From Pseudonocardia sp. (GTDB taxonomy: Bacteria > Actinomycetota > Actinomycetes > Mycobacteriales > Pseudonocardiaceae): a stretch of 64,000 nt of DNA. How positions within the stretch are numbered: position 1 is the stretch's first letter; each line of letters opens with the position of its first letter. Of the stretch, positions 36,055 through 45,923 are shown piece after piece. Location of the stretch: the NCBI GenBank assembly GCA_025869365.1, contig JAOZVV010000180.1, positions 48,768 through 112,767 on the forward strand, written 5' to 3'. The notes beneath the pieces were generated by a model. That model made no database searches, was not told the origin of the DNA, and was given only the letters and a program-made list of their open reading frames with translations. Position numbers and translations under genes: made by a program.

Positions 36055-37113
36055 TCACTGGCTCTCCTTCGTGGTGGTGCCGGCCCAGGCGTCGTGCAGC
36101 AGGGCACGGAGTGCGGTGCGGTCGAGCGGGCTGCCGGGGACGTGCCCGTCCAGCGTCCGCGCGACCGGCTCGATCTGCTCCTCGGTCATCCCCAGTTCGT
36201 GCAGCCCGGCGGGAATGCCGAGCCGTGCCGCGAGGTCGCGCAGTGCCCCGGCCGGGTCGTCGCTGCCGAGGGCGCGGCTCATGCGCCGCAACGCCTCCGG
36301 CGCGGAGGGCAGCAGCGCGGCCACGACGTGCGGGAGGACCGTCGCGTGGGTGAGGGCGTGCGGGAGGTCGTACGCGCCGCCGAGGGCGTGGCAGATCGCG
36401 TGGTGCAGTCCCGCACCGGCCCCCGCCAGCGAGGCGCCGGCGAGGTAGGCGCCGTGGAGCGCGTCGCCGCGGGCGGGCAGGTCGGCCGGGTTCGCGGCGA
36501 TGCGGGGGAGCCCGGCGGCGAGGGCGCGCACGCCGTCCTCGGCCAGGGCCGACGAGACCGGGTTGGCGCGGGGCGCCCAGAACGCCTCCACGCAGTGCGC
36601 CATCGCGTTCAGCCCGCTGGCCGAGGAGATCCGGACCGGGAGGCCGACGGTGAGCTCGGGGTCGTACACGATCGTCCGGGGCAGGACACGACCGTCGCGC
36701 CCGGTGGTCTTGCGGCCGTGCTCGGTCATGCCCCAGACGGGGGTGACCTCGCTGCCGGCGTAGGTGGTGGGGACGCAGAGGATCGGCAGGCCGGTGGTCA
36801 GCGCGACCGCCTTGGCGGTGCCCACGGCGGAGCCGCCGCCGAAGGCCAGCAGAGCATCGGCGCGGACCTCGGCGGCGAGGGCCCGGGCCCGCTCCGCCAC
36901 CGGGACCGGCACGTGCTCGCGGACCTCGGTGAACTCGGCCACGACCGGCACGTCCCCGATCCGTTCGTGCGCGGGTCCGACACCCGATCCGCTCGCGAGG
37001 AGCAGCACCCGGCCCGCGCCGATCCGGGCGAGCTCCGGGGCCAGCTCGGTGCGCGAGCTACCGGGGCCGAACACGACCCTGCCCGGGAGTGCGTCGTAGG
37101 TGAAGCGCTCCAC
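36055..37113 (-). CDS. Maleylacetate reductase
   Basis: 352 residues, iron-containing alcohol dehydrogenase superfamily. Features include ERFTYDALPGRVVFGPGSS at the N-terminus, the nucleotide site LLAFGGGSAVGTAKAVAL, PTTYAGSEVTPVWGMTEHG, and the metal-region histidines in NAMAHCVEAF and GLHHAICHALGG. It reduces maleylacetate to 3-oxoadipate with NAD(P)H, the step after ring cleavage. I chose the GTG at 37113, with GGAGGA upstream; the open frame runs to 37191, which would invade the promoter region. First gene of the catabolic operon. Confidence 0.88.
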   Translation of the reverse strand: MERFTYDALPGRVVFGPGSSRTELAPELARIGAGRVLLLASGSGVGPAHERIGDVPVVAEFTEVREHVPVPVAERARALAAEVRADALLAFGGGSAVGTAKAVALTTGLPILCVPTTYAGSEVTPVWGMTEHGRKTTGRDGRVLPRTIVYDPELTVGLPVRISSASGLNAMAHCVEAFWAPRANPVSSALAEDGVRALAAGLPRIAANPADLPARGDALHGAYLAGASLAGAGAGLHHAICHALGGAYDLPHALTHATVLPHVVAALLPSAPEALRRMSRALGSDDPAGALRDLAARLGIPAGLHELGMTEEQIEPVARTLDGHVPGSPLDRTALRALLHDAWAGTTTKESQ

Positions 37114-37168
37114 GAGTCCTCCGGGTCCGGCGGCGAACGGCATCTGCGACCAGCGTCGTGCACCCCCA

Positions 37169-37178
37169 GACATATGTC
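37169..37178. promoter_or_regulatory. Candidate LysR operator in the divergent intergenic region
   Basis: A perfect palindrome GACATATGTC, followed by the AT-rich AATACGCAT, lies midway between the maleylacetate reductase start (37113) and the LysR start (37215). This is where a LysR regulator of the operon would be expected to bind. Confidence 0.35.
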
Positions 37179-37214
37179 CAATACGCATCACGCGCGTCAG
37201 CCATACTCACAACC

Positions 37215-38222
37215 ATGGACCTGAGACAGCTCCGGTACTTCGTGGCCGTCGCGGAGGAACGGTCCGTCACCCGGGCGGCCGCGCGGCTGCACCTCACCCA
37301 GCCGCCGCTCAGCGCGCAGCTCGCCCGTCTCGAGCACGAGCTGGGCGCGGAGCTGCTGGTGCGGCATCGCCGCGGCGTGGACCTCACCGAGGCCGGGGAG
37401 CACCTGCTGGGCCATGCCCGCCGGCTCCTCGCGGACGTCGACGCCGCCGGCGAGTCGGTGCGCCGGCTGGGGGAGGGCCGGGCCGGCCGGCTGGGGCTGG
37501 CGTTCGTCTCGTCGACCGCGTGGTCGGTGCTCGGGCCGCTGCTGCGGCGCTACCACGCGGACCGGCCGGACGTCGTCGTCGAACCGTGGGAGGACGGGCC
37601 GGACGGCGTCCTGGAGCATGTCCGCGCCCGGCGTGCGGAGCTGGGCCTGGTGCACCTGCCGCCGCCCGGCACCGCCGCCGCGTCCCACTCCGACCTCGAC
37701 GTCGCGGTCGTCCGCCGGGAGCCCCTCGTCGCGGTCCTCCCGCGCGGCGGGGCGGACGGGATCGGGGACCTCGTCGATCTCGCCCTGCTCGCCGGCCGGA
37801 CGTTCCTGGCACCGCCGCGGGCGCGCTGGGGCGGGCTCCAACCGCACCTGCGCGGCGCGTGCCGGATCGCGGGCGTCGAGCCCGTCGTGCGGGAGGTCGC
37901 GCTGGTGCAGACCGTGGTGTCGCTGGTCGGGGCCGGGCTCGGCGTGTCCGTGCTCCCCGCCTCGGTCCGGACGATCGCGGGCGACGACGTCGTCGTGCGC
38001 CCGCTGGCCAGGCCCGCACCCGTCGTCGAGACGGCGGTGGTGCGGCGCCGGGCGGACGCCCCGTCGCCCCAGGCCCAGCATTTCCTGCGGCACGCGCTCG
38101 CGACGCCCGAGCCGGACGCGCTCGGCCCGGACCACGCCCGGCGCCCACCGCCCTCGCAGCCCGGCACGACTCGGCCCGGCACGGCCCCGGTGAGCTCCCC
38201 CTACGGCCGGGGACCCGTGTAG
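37215..38222 (+). CDS. LysR-type regulator of the hydroxyquinol operon
   Basis: 335 residues. It has an N-terminal helix-turn-helix (MDLRQLRYFVAVAEERSVTR, then LHLTQPPLSAQLARLEHELG) and a LysR effector-binding domain of the CatR/ClcR/BenM kind (GRLGLAFVSSTAWSVLGPLL). Relatives respond to muconates or aromatic compounds. The divergent placement against maleylacetate reductase, dioxygenase and monooxygenase genes makes it their likely regulator. The ATG at 37215 is chosen over an upstream ATG at 37158. The last 22 bp overlap the convergent HTH-citrate synthase gene. Confidence 0.88.
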   Translation: MDLRQLRYFVAVAEERSVTRAAARLHLTQPPLSAQLARLEHELGAELLVRHRRGVDLTEAGEHLLGHARRLLADVDAAGESVRRLGEGRAGRLGLAFVSSTAWSVLGPLLRRYHADRPDVVVEPWEDGPDGVLEHVRARRAELGLVHLPPPGTAAASHSDLDVAVVRREPLVAVLPRGGADGIGDLVDLALLAGRTFLAPPRARWGGLQPHLRGACRIAGVEPVVREVALVQTVVSLVGAGLGVSVLPASVRTIAGDDVVVRPLARPAPVVETAVVRRRADAPSPQAQHFLRHALATPEPDALGPDHARRPPPSQPGTTRPGTAPVSSPYGRGPV

Positions 38223-39424
38223 AGCCCCTCGGGCCGGAAACGGAGCCCGGGTTCCCGGTACTCCTCGAGGGCGTGCGCGATCCAGCCGGCGGTCCGGGCC
38301 ACCGCGAAGACCGCCTCGCCGACGTCCGCGCGCAGGTCCAGCATGTGGGCGAGCGCCGCGAGGGCGAGGTCGATGTTGGGGAACACCCCGGGTCGCTCCG
38401 CCACGCCCTCGACGACGCGGTCGACCGCCCGGAGGACGGGCGCGTCCGGATCGCGGTCCCGGAGCACCGCGAACAGCCGCTCGGCCCGCGGGTCCCTGCG
38501 CCGGTAGACCCGGTGTCCGAAGCCCGGCACCCGGGAGCCGGTCCGCAGCCGGTCGGACAGCGCCCGGACCGGGTCCTGCAGCGCCTCGCCCAGGAAGCGG
38601 TGGGCCAGTGCGCTCGCGCCGCCGTGGTACTGGCCGTCGATCGCCCCGAGGCCCGCCGAGACGACGGCGTAGGGGTTGGCCCGGGCGCTCGCCGCCAGCC
38701 GGGCGGCGAGGGTGGACACGGCCAGGTCGTGGTCCGCCAGCAGGATCAGGAGCAGGTCCAGCAGGTCGACGTCCGCGGGATCGGCGGGGGTGGGTCGGCG
38801 GGACAGCGCGGGCCACAGCCGCGCGGCCACCGAGGCCGCGCCCCCGGCGCCCCCCGCGACCCCGTCGCTCCCGTCGCGGGCGGGAAGGGCCTCCGCCAGC
38901 ACGGCGATCAGCCCCTCCGCCCGGCGGACGACGACGTCCGGGGACAGGTCGTGGCGCAGCGGGTCCGACGCGCCCGCGGCGGCCACGGCCACCCGGACCC
39001 GGTCCGTCAGCTCGGCCGTCGGGGGAAGGGCGGCGACCGCTGCCCGCGCCGTCGCGACCGACCCGGCCGGGGCGTGGAACTCCGGAGCCCGCGCGAGCTC
39101 ACCGGTCCAGAGCAGACGGGCGACGGACTCGAAGGACGCCCTGCCCGCGAGCTCGGTGGCCCGCCGTCCGCGGAAGTACAGCTCGTCGTCCTCGAGGAGG
39201 GTGATCCCGGTCCGGATCCGTTCGATCGCCCCGGACGGCGCACGCCCCTCGCGGCCGCGAACGGCGAGCCGGTCGACGTCGGCCTGGGCGAACAGGCTGC
39301 CCCGGCGGGCGCCGGACCGGATGCTGGTCAGGAGCCCGCGGCTGACGTAGGCGTAGATCGTCTCGGGTTTCACGTCCAGGCGTCTCGCCGCCTCCGCGGT
39401 GGTCAGGAAGCGCTCCTCGGTCAT
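38201..39424 (-). CDS. Citrate synthase family protein with N-terminal MerR-like helix-turn-helix
   Basis: 407 residues. Residues 1-60 form an excisionase/MerR-type DNA-binding domain (FLTTAEAARRLDVKPETIYA, then SRGLLTSIRSG). Residues 70-400 form a citrate synthase fold. Catalytic positions look retained: His in QYHGGASALAHRF, His in GFGHRVYRRRDP and Asp in PNIDLALAALA. The combination suggests a metabolite-sensing regulator or a DNA-binding synthase. It is divergent from an ordinary citrate synthase over a 70-nt gap full of palindromes. ATG 39424 begins MTEERFLTT. Confidence 0.87.
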   Translation of the reverse strand: MTEERFLTTAEAARRLDVKPETIYAYVSRGLLTSIRSGARRGSLFAQADVDRLAVRGREGRAPSGAIERIRTGITLLEDDELYFRGRRATELAGRASFESVARLLWTGELARAPEFHAPAGSVATARAAVAALPPTAELTDRVRVAVAAAGASDPLRHDLSPDVVVRRAEGLIAVLAEALPARDGSDGVAGGAGGAASVAARLWPALSRRPTPADPADVDLLDLLLILLADHDLAVSTLAARLAASARANPYAVVSAGLGAIDGQYHGGASALAHRFLGEALQDPVRALSDRLRTGSRVPGFGHRVYRRRDPRAERLFAVLRDRDPDAPVLRAVDRVVEGVAERPGVFPNIDLALAALAHMLDLRADVGEAVFAVARTAGWIAHALEEYREPGLRFRPEGLYTGPRP

Positions 39425-39442
39425 CCCGCCGTCCTTACCAGG

Positions 39443-39472
39443 TTGATCCAATCAATATTGACAATAGTTGAT
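39443..39472. promoter_or_regulatory. Nested AT-rich palindromes between the divergent citrate synthase genes
   Basis: TTGAT-CCA-ATCAA (39443-39455) abuts TATTG-A-CAATA (39456-39466), and a third TTGAT half-site follows (39468-39472). ATCAA (39451-39455) and TTGAT (39468-39472) also form an inverted pair around the central palindrome. A -35-like TTGACA lies at 39458-39463. The stretch is about 70% AT in a GC-rich genome and is the likely binding site of the HTH-citrate synthase protein. Confidence 0.7.
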
Positions 39473-39494
39473 TCGTGGACCGACAGTCGCACCC

Positions 39495-40658
39495 ATGACT
39501 CTCATGACCGACACGGACGGTCCGATCACCGTCCCTCCGGGGCTCCGCAACGTCGTCGTCACGTCCACCGGGATCGGGGACGTCCGCGGCGGCGAGGGCT
39601 TCTACCACTACCGCCAGTACTCCGCGATCGACCTGGCGGCCGGCCGGACGTTCGAGGACGTCTGGTTCCTCTTCGTCGAGGGCCGGCTGCCGGACGCGCG
39701 CGAGGCGGCCCGCTTCGCGGCCGAGGTGGCGCCGCTGCGGGTGCTCCCCCCGGAGCTGCGCGAGGTGCTGCCCGCGATCGCCGCGGCGGGGGAGACGCTC
39801 CGGCCGCTGATGGCCCTGCGGACGGCGCTCTCCCTGCTCGGCAGCGCGCGGGACGTCCCGCCGCTGTGGGACGCGGACCCGCGGACCCGGCGGGCGAACG
39901 CCCTGCTGGTCTGCGCGGTCACCCCGACGATCCTGGCCGCGCTGCACCGGCTGCGTTCGGGACTGGAGCCGATCGAGCCGCGGGCGGACCTGTCGGCGGC
40001 CGCCAACTGGATCTTCATGGTCACGGGTGCGGAGCCGACCGCGCGGCAGGCCGCCGCCGTCGAGAAGTATCTGATCGCGACCGTCGACCACGGCTTCAAC
40101 GCCTCGACCTTCACCGCCCGCGTGGTGGCCTCGACCGGCGCCGACGTCGTGTCCGCCGTCGCCGCCGCGATCGGTGCCTTCTCCGGCCCGCTGCACGGCG
40201 GCGCCCCGGACCGCGCCCTCGCGAGCCTGGACGAGATCGGCACACCGGACCGGATCGACGAGTGGGTGCGCGCCAAGGTGCTCGCGCACGACCGCATCAT
40301 GGGTTTCGGGCACGCCGTCTACCGCACCGAGGACCCGCGGTCGCGGATGCTGCGGGAGGTCGCCACGGAGCTGGGCGGGGACCTGGTGGAGTTCGCGACG
40401 ACCGTCGAGCGCCGGGTCGTCGAGATCCTGGCCGAGCTCAAGCCCGAGCGGCGGCTCTACGCCAACGTCGAGTTCTACGCCGGCGTGGTGATGGAGCTCT
40501 GCGGGATCCCGCGCCCGATGTTCACCCCGACCTTCGCGGTGAGCCGGGTGATCGGGTGGACGGCGAACGTCCTGGAGCAGGCGGACGAGCGGAGGATCAT
40601 CCGCCCGGCCGCCCGCTACGTCGGCGAGCCGGCGCCGCAGCCCGTGCCGTCCGCGTAG
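39495..40658 (+). CDS. Citrate synthase (type II-like/2-methylcitrate synthase family)
   Basis: 387 residues condensing acetyl-CoA (or propionyl-CoA) with oxaloacetate. Landmarks are GGEGFYHYRQYSAIDLA, the first catalytic His in SGPLHGGAPDRAL and the second His in GFGHAVYRTEDPRSRML. At the third catalytic position the motif reads YANVEFYAGVV, with Glu where the classical enzymes have Asp (NVDFYSG). This may be a subfamily trait or may alter activity. ATG 39495 (MTLMTDTDG) is used; ATG 39504 is an alternative. It is regulated jointly with the divergent HTH-fused paralogue, by inference. Confidence 0.9.
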   Translation: MTLMTDTDGPITVPPGLRNVVVTSTGIGDVRGGEGFYHYRQYSAIDLAAGRTFEDVWFLFVEGRLPDAREAARFAAEVAPLRVLPPELREVLPAIAAAGETLRPLMALRTALSLLGSARDVPPLWDADPRTRRANALLVCAVTPTILAALHRLRSGLEPIEPRADLSAAANWIFMVTGAEPTARQAAAVEKYLIATVDHGFNASTFTARVVASTGADVVSAVAAAIGAFSGPLHGGAPDRALASLDEIGTPDRIDEWVRAKVLAHDRIMGFGHAVYRTEDPRSRMLREVATELGGDLVEFATTVERRVVEILAELKPERRLYANVEFYAGVVMELCGIPRPMFTPTFAVSRVIGWTANVLEQADERRIIRPAARYVGEPAPQPVPSA

Positions 40659-40664
40659 GCGCCG

Positions 40665-40686
40665 ACGCGCGCGTTTCCGCGCGCGT
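40665..40686. terminator. Bidirectional hairpin after the citrate synthase gene
   Basis: A perfect 9-bp stem ACGCGCGCG (40665-40673) with CGCGCGCGT (40678-40686) and loop tttc, between convergent stops at 40658 and 40690. Confidence 0.65.
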
Positions 40687-40689
40687 GGG

Positions 40690-41148
40690 CTACTGCAGCG
40701 GGATGTCGCGGCCCTGCTCGGACTCCGGGCGCGGGCCGAAGATGCGCCGCTCGGACTCGTCGATGACCACGTCGTTGATGCTGGCCTCGCGGCGGGTCAT
40801 CAGGCCGTGCTCGTCGAACTCCCAGTTCTCGTTGCCGTAGCTGCGGTACCAGGTGCCGGCGGCGTCGTGGGACTCGTACTGGAACCGCACGGCGATGCGG
40901 TTGTCCGCGAACGTCCACAGGGACTTGCGCAGCGCGTAGTCCAGCTCGCGCTCCCACTTCGCGGTCAGCAGCGCGACGATCTCCGCGCGGCCCCGGACGA
41001 ACGTGTCCCGGTTGCGCCACACGGAGTCCTCGCTGTAGGCGAGCGAGACCTTCTCGGGGTCCCGGGTGTTCCACGCGTTCTCGGCGGCCTGAACCTTCGC
41101 GCGTGCGGTCTCGAGGGTGAACGGGGGGAGCGGCGGGCGGTCGGCCAT
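40690..41148 (-). CDS. DUF1348 / NTF2-like (SnoaL superfamily) protein
   Basis: 152 residues. The DUF1348 signature runs [60 protein letters not shown] and [15 protein letters not shown]. It is a cone-shaped NTF2 fold; no catalytic function is established for the family. ATG 41148 with GAGGAG upstream is chosen over the longer frame, which would cross the operator region. It is divergent from a TetR gene, with two identical-half palindromes between them, so it is the probable TetR target. Confidence 0.85.
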   Translation of the reverse strand: MADRPPLPPFTLETARAKVQAAENAWNTRDPEKVSLAYSEDSVWRNRDTFVRGRAEIVALLTAKWERELDYALRKSLWTFADNRIAVRFQYESHDAAGTWYRSYGNENWEFDEHGLMTRREASINDVVIDESERRIFGPRPESEQGRDIPLQ

Positions 41149-41173
41149 GCGGATGGACTCCTCGCGAGTGGGT

Positions 41174-41216
41174 GAGAACGTGCGTTCTCTGCGTAAGATA
41201 GAGAACGCTAGTTCTC
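41174..41216. promoter_or_regulatory. Twin TetR operators flanking a -10 element
   Basis: Two perfect inverted repeats, GAGAAC-N4-GTTCTC, lie at 41174-41189 and 41201-41216, with centres 27 bp apart. A -10-like TAAGAT (41194-41199, plus strand) lies between them. They occupy the divergent gap between the DUF1348 gene (start 41148) and the TetR gene (start 41238), so one repressor could control both directions. Confidence 0.85.
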
Positions 41217-41237
41217 CCACGCAAGGTCGGACCCCGC

Positions 41238-41810
41238 ATGGCCCCGCTCGACATCGACGTCGCCCGTTCCCGCCTGCTCGACGCGGCGGAGGGACTCTTC
41301 TACGCCCGCGGCATCCAGGCCGTCGGGATGGACGACATCCGCACCGGCTCGGGCGTCTCGCTCAAACGCCTCTACGCGCTGTACCCGGCGAAGGAGCAGC
41401 TCGTCGAGGCGTACCTGAGACGGCGGGACGTGCGGTGGCGCGGTCGGCTCGCGGCCCACGTCGAGGCGGTCGACGGGCCGCGCGAGCGGATCCTCGCCGT
41501 GTTCGACTGGCTGGGGGAGTGGTTCCGCGAACCCGGCTTCCGGGGCTGCGCCTGGATCAACGGCTACGGGGAGCTCGGCACCACCTCGGAGGTCGTGGCC
41601 CGGCTCGCCCGCGAGCACAAACTCGCCTTCGCGGCGTACCTGGAGGATCTGGTCCGGGCAGCGGGCCTGCCGGAGACGCTTGCGCCGCAGGTCCTCCTGC
41701 TCGCCGAGGGGGCGATGGTCACCGCGGGGATCCTGGGCACGGACGCGCCCGCGGCGCAGGCCCGGTCCGCGGCGGCGGTGCTGGTGTCGTCCGCGGCCCC
41801 CGGTGCTTGA
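41238..41810 (+). CDS. TetR family transcriptional regulator
   Basis: 190 residues. The N-terminal TetR domain has [20 protein letters not shown] and the recognition segment [20 protein letters not shown]. The C-terminal ligand domain, with [20 protein letters not shown], resembles the TetR_C group that shows a conserved GC in this region. It is most likely an autorepressor acting at the two GAGAAC-N4-GTTCTC palindromes upstream and repressor of the divergent NTF2-like gene. The inducer is unknown. Confidence 0.9.
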   Translation: MAPLDIDVARSRLLDAAEGLFYARGIQAVGMDDIRTGSGVSLKRLYALYPAKEQLVEAYLRRRDVRWRGRLAAHVEAVDGPRERILAVFDWLGEWFREPGFRGCAWINGYGELGTTSEVVARLAREHKLAFAAYLEDLVRAAGLPETLAPQVLLLAEGAMVTAGILGTDAPAAQARSAAAVLVSSAAPGA

Positions 41811-41812
41811 GC

Positions 41813-41843
41813 GGCTCGAGCGCCACGCTGGGCCACTCGAGCC
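41813..41843. terminator. Second copy of the GGCTCGAG palindromic terminator
   Basis: GGCTCGAG (41813-41820), 15 nt, CTCGAGCC (41836-41843), between the convergent TetR and metallo-hydrolase genes. The element after livF (5615-5645) has the same arms and the same 15-nt spacing. Confidence 0.6.
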
Positions 41844-41871
41844 ACTCGGGCGCCGGGGCCCCGGACCCGAC

Positions 41872-42546
41872 TCACCAGCCGCGTGACTTCCACTCCGGCA
41901 GCGAGGGCCGCTCCTTGCCGAGCGTCGTGTCGTCCCCGTGGCCGGGGTAGACCCAGGTGTCGTCCGGCAGCTCGCCGAAGACCCTCGACTCCAGGTCCCC
42001 CACCAGCGAGCCGAAGTCCTCGGCCGACCAGGTCTTGCCGGGGCCGCCGGGGAAGAGGCTGTCGCCGGTGAACAGGTGCGGACGGTCCGGGCCGCGGAAG
42101 AGCAGCGCGATCGAGCCCGGCGTGTGCCCGCGCAGGTGGATGACCTCGAGCTCGATCCGGCCGAACGCGATCGTGTCCCCGTGGGATACCAGCTCGTCCA
42201 TCGGGATCGGCAGCTCGGGCGCGTCGAGCGGGTGCGCGATCTGCCGGGTCTGGAACATCCCGGCGACGGCGCCGAGCGCCTCCCAGTGGTCCTTGTGCCG
42301 GTGGGTGGTGACCAGGTGCTGCAGCTCGGGGCGCGAGTCGTCCGCCCCGACCAGGTCCGCGATCCGCTGCGGCTCGTTCGCGGCGTCGATCAGCAGCGCC
42401 TCCTGCGTGGCGGTGCAGACCAGCAGGTAGGCGTTGTTGTCCATCGGCCCGACGGACACCTTGCTGATCGTCAGCGGCGCGAGGCTGCGACGGATCGCCG
42501 GCCCGCCCGGATCGGTGTGACCGGAGTACTCCTCGAGGACGTCCAC
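41872..42546 (-). CDS. Metallo-beta-lactamase fold hydrolase, glyoxalase II-like
   Basis: 224 residues. Metal ligands are in THRHKDHW (HxHxDH), HLRGHTPGSIAL (His), LFTGDSLF (Asp) and YPGHGDDT (His). The pattern is that of hydroxyacylglutathione hydrolase-like MBL proteins. Since actinobacteria use mycothiol, a mycothiol-dependent or other thioester substrate is likely, but this is inferred. The gene next to uvrA, on the opposite strand, matches Rv1637c in M. tuberculosis. Confidence 0.88.
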   Translation of the reverse strand: MDVLEEYSGHTDPGGPAIRRSLAPLTISKVSVGPMDNNAYLLVCTATQEALLIDAANEPQRIADLVGADDSRPELQHLVTTHRHKDHWEALGAVAGMFQTRQIAHPLDAPELPIPMDELVSHGDTIAFGRIELEVIHLRGHTPGSIALLFRGPDRPHLFTGDSLFPGGPGKTWSAEDFGSLVGDLESRVFGELPDDTWVYPGHGDDTTLGKERPSLPEWKSRGW

Positions 42547-42631
42547 CGGCGCAGCCTAACGCGGCCGCCGCCGTCCTCCGGGTCCGCGACCACCCCGGTA
42601 CGGCCAGGAGGGCGGCCCGGGAGGACCGGCC

Positions 42632-42647
42632 TCGAACATGTGTGCGA
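42632..42647. promoter_or_regulatory. Candidate LexA (SOS) box in the uvrA upstream region
   Basis: TCGAAC-ATGT-GTGCGA matches the actinobacterial LexA palindrome TCGAAC-N4-GTTCGA at 11 of 12 positions. The 361-nt gap 42547-42907 otherwise holds a -10-like TAGCAT (42836-42841) near the uvrA start and a weaker CCGA-ACTG-TCGG (42814-42825) beside it. The box is some 190 nt upstream of that -10, so either another promoter exists or the match is fortuitous. Confidence 0.4.
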
Positions 42648-42907
42648 CTCTAGGTCCGGGCACCGACGGTTCTCGTGGTTCGGGAAGGCGACGGGCGGGT
42701 AGTGCGTTGACCCGAGCGGTCGGCAGTATCTGCTCCGGTCCGCCGCACGCGGACGCCCGGCGCGCCTCGGTGTTCGTCCACCGACGGAGGCACCGGCGGA
42801 ACGCACCGGACACCCGAACTGTCGGACCCCCCGCTTAGCATCGAGGCGAGTCGGATCCGGCCCGCCGCCGGTCGGGCTCGGCCCGGGACATCGAGGAGGC
42901 GCCTTCC

Positions 42908-45880
<2,973 letters not shown>

Positions 45881-45894
45881 CCGGCGTCGTCGGG

Positions 45895-45922
45895 CCCTGC
45901 TGTCCCGGCCGGGACAGCAGGG
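45895..45922. terminator. Bidirectional terminator after uvrA
   Basis: CCCTGCTGTCCC (45895-45906), GGCC, GGGACAGCAGGG (45911-45922): a perfect 12-bp stem between the convergent uvrA and glycosyltransferase genes. Confidence 0.85.
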
Positions 45923-45923
45923 G

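Noticed and set aside
36055..37191. Maleylacetate reductase starting at 37191
   Set aside because: The added residues are not family-like and would cover the palindrome in the divergent promoter region; GTG 37113 has a ribosome binding site.
37100..40840. A 1,246-codon plus-strand open frame and similar very long antisense frames (for example 20474-23470 plus, 42650-45670 minus, 11760-14252 minus)
   Set aside because: They are shadows of strongly conserved genes in other frames. Their translations are Arg/Gly/Pro-rich low-complexity sequence with no domains, as expected from third-position GC bias.
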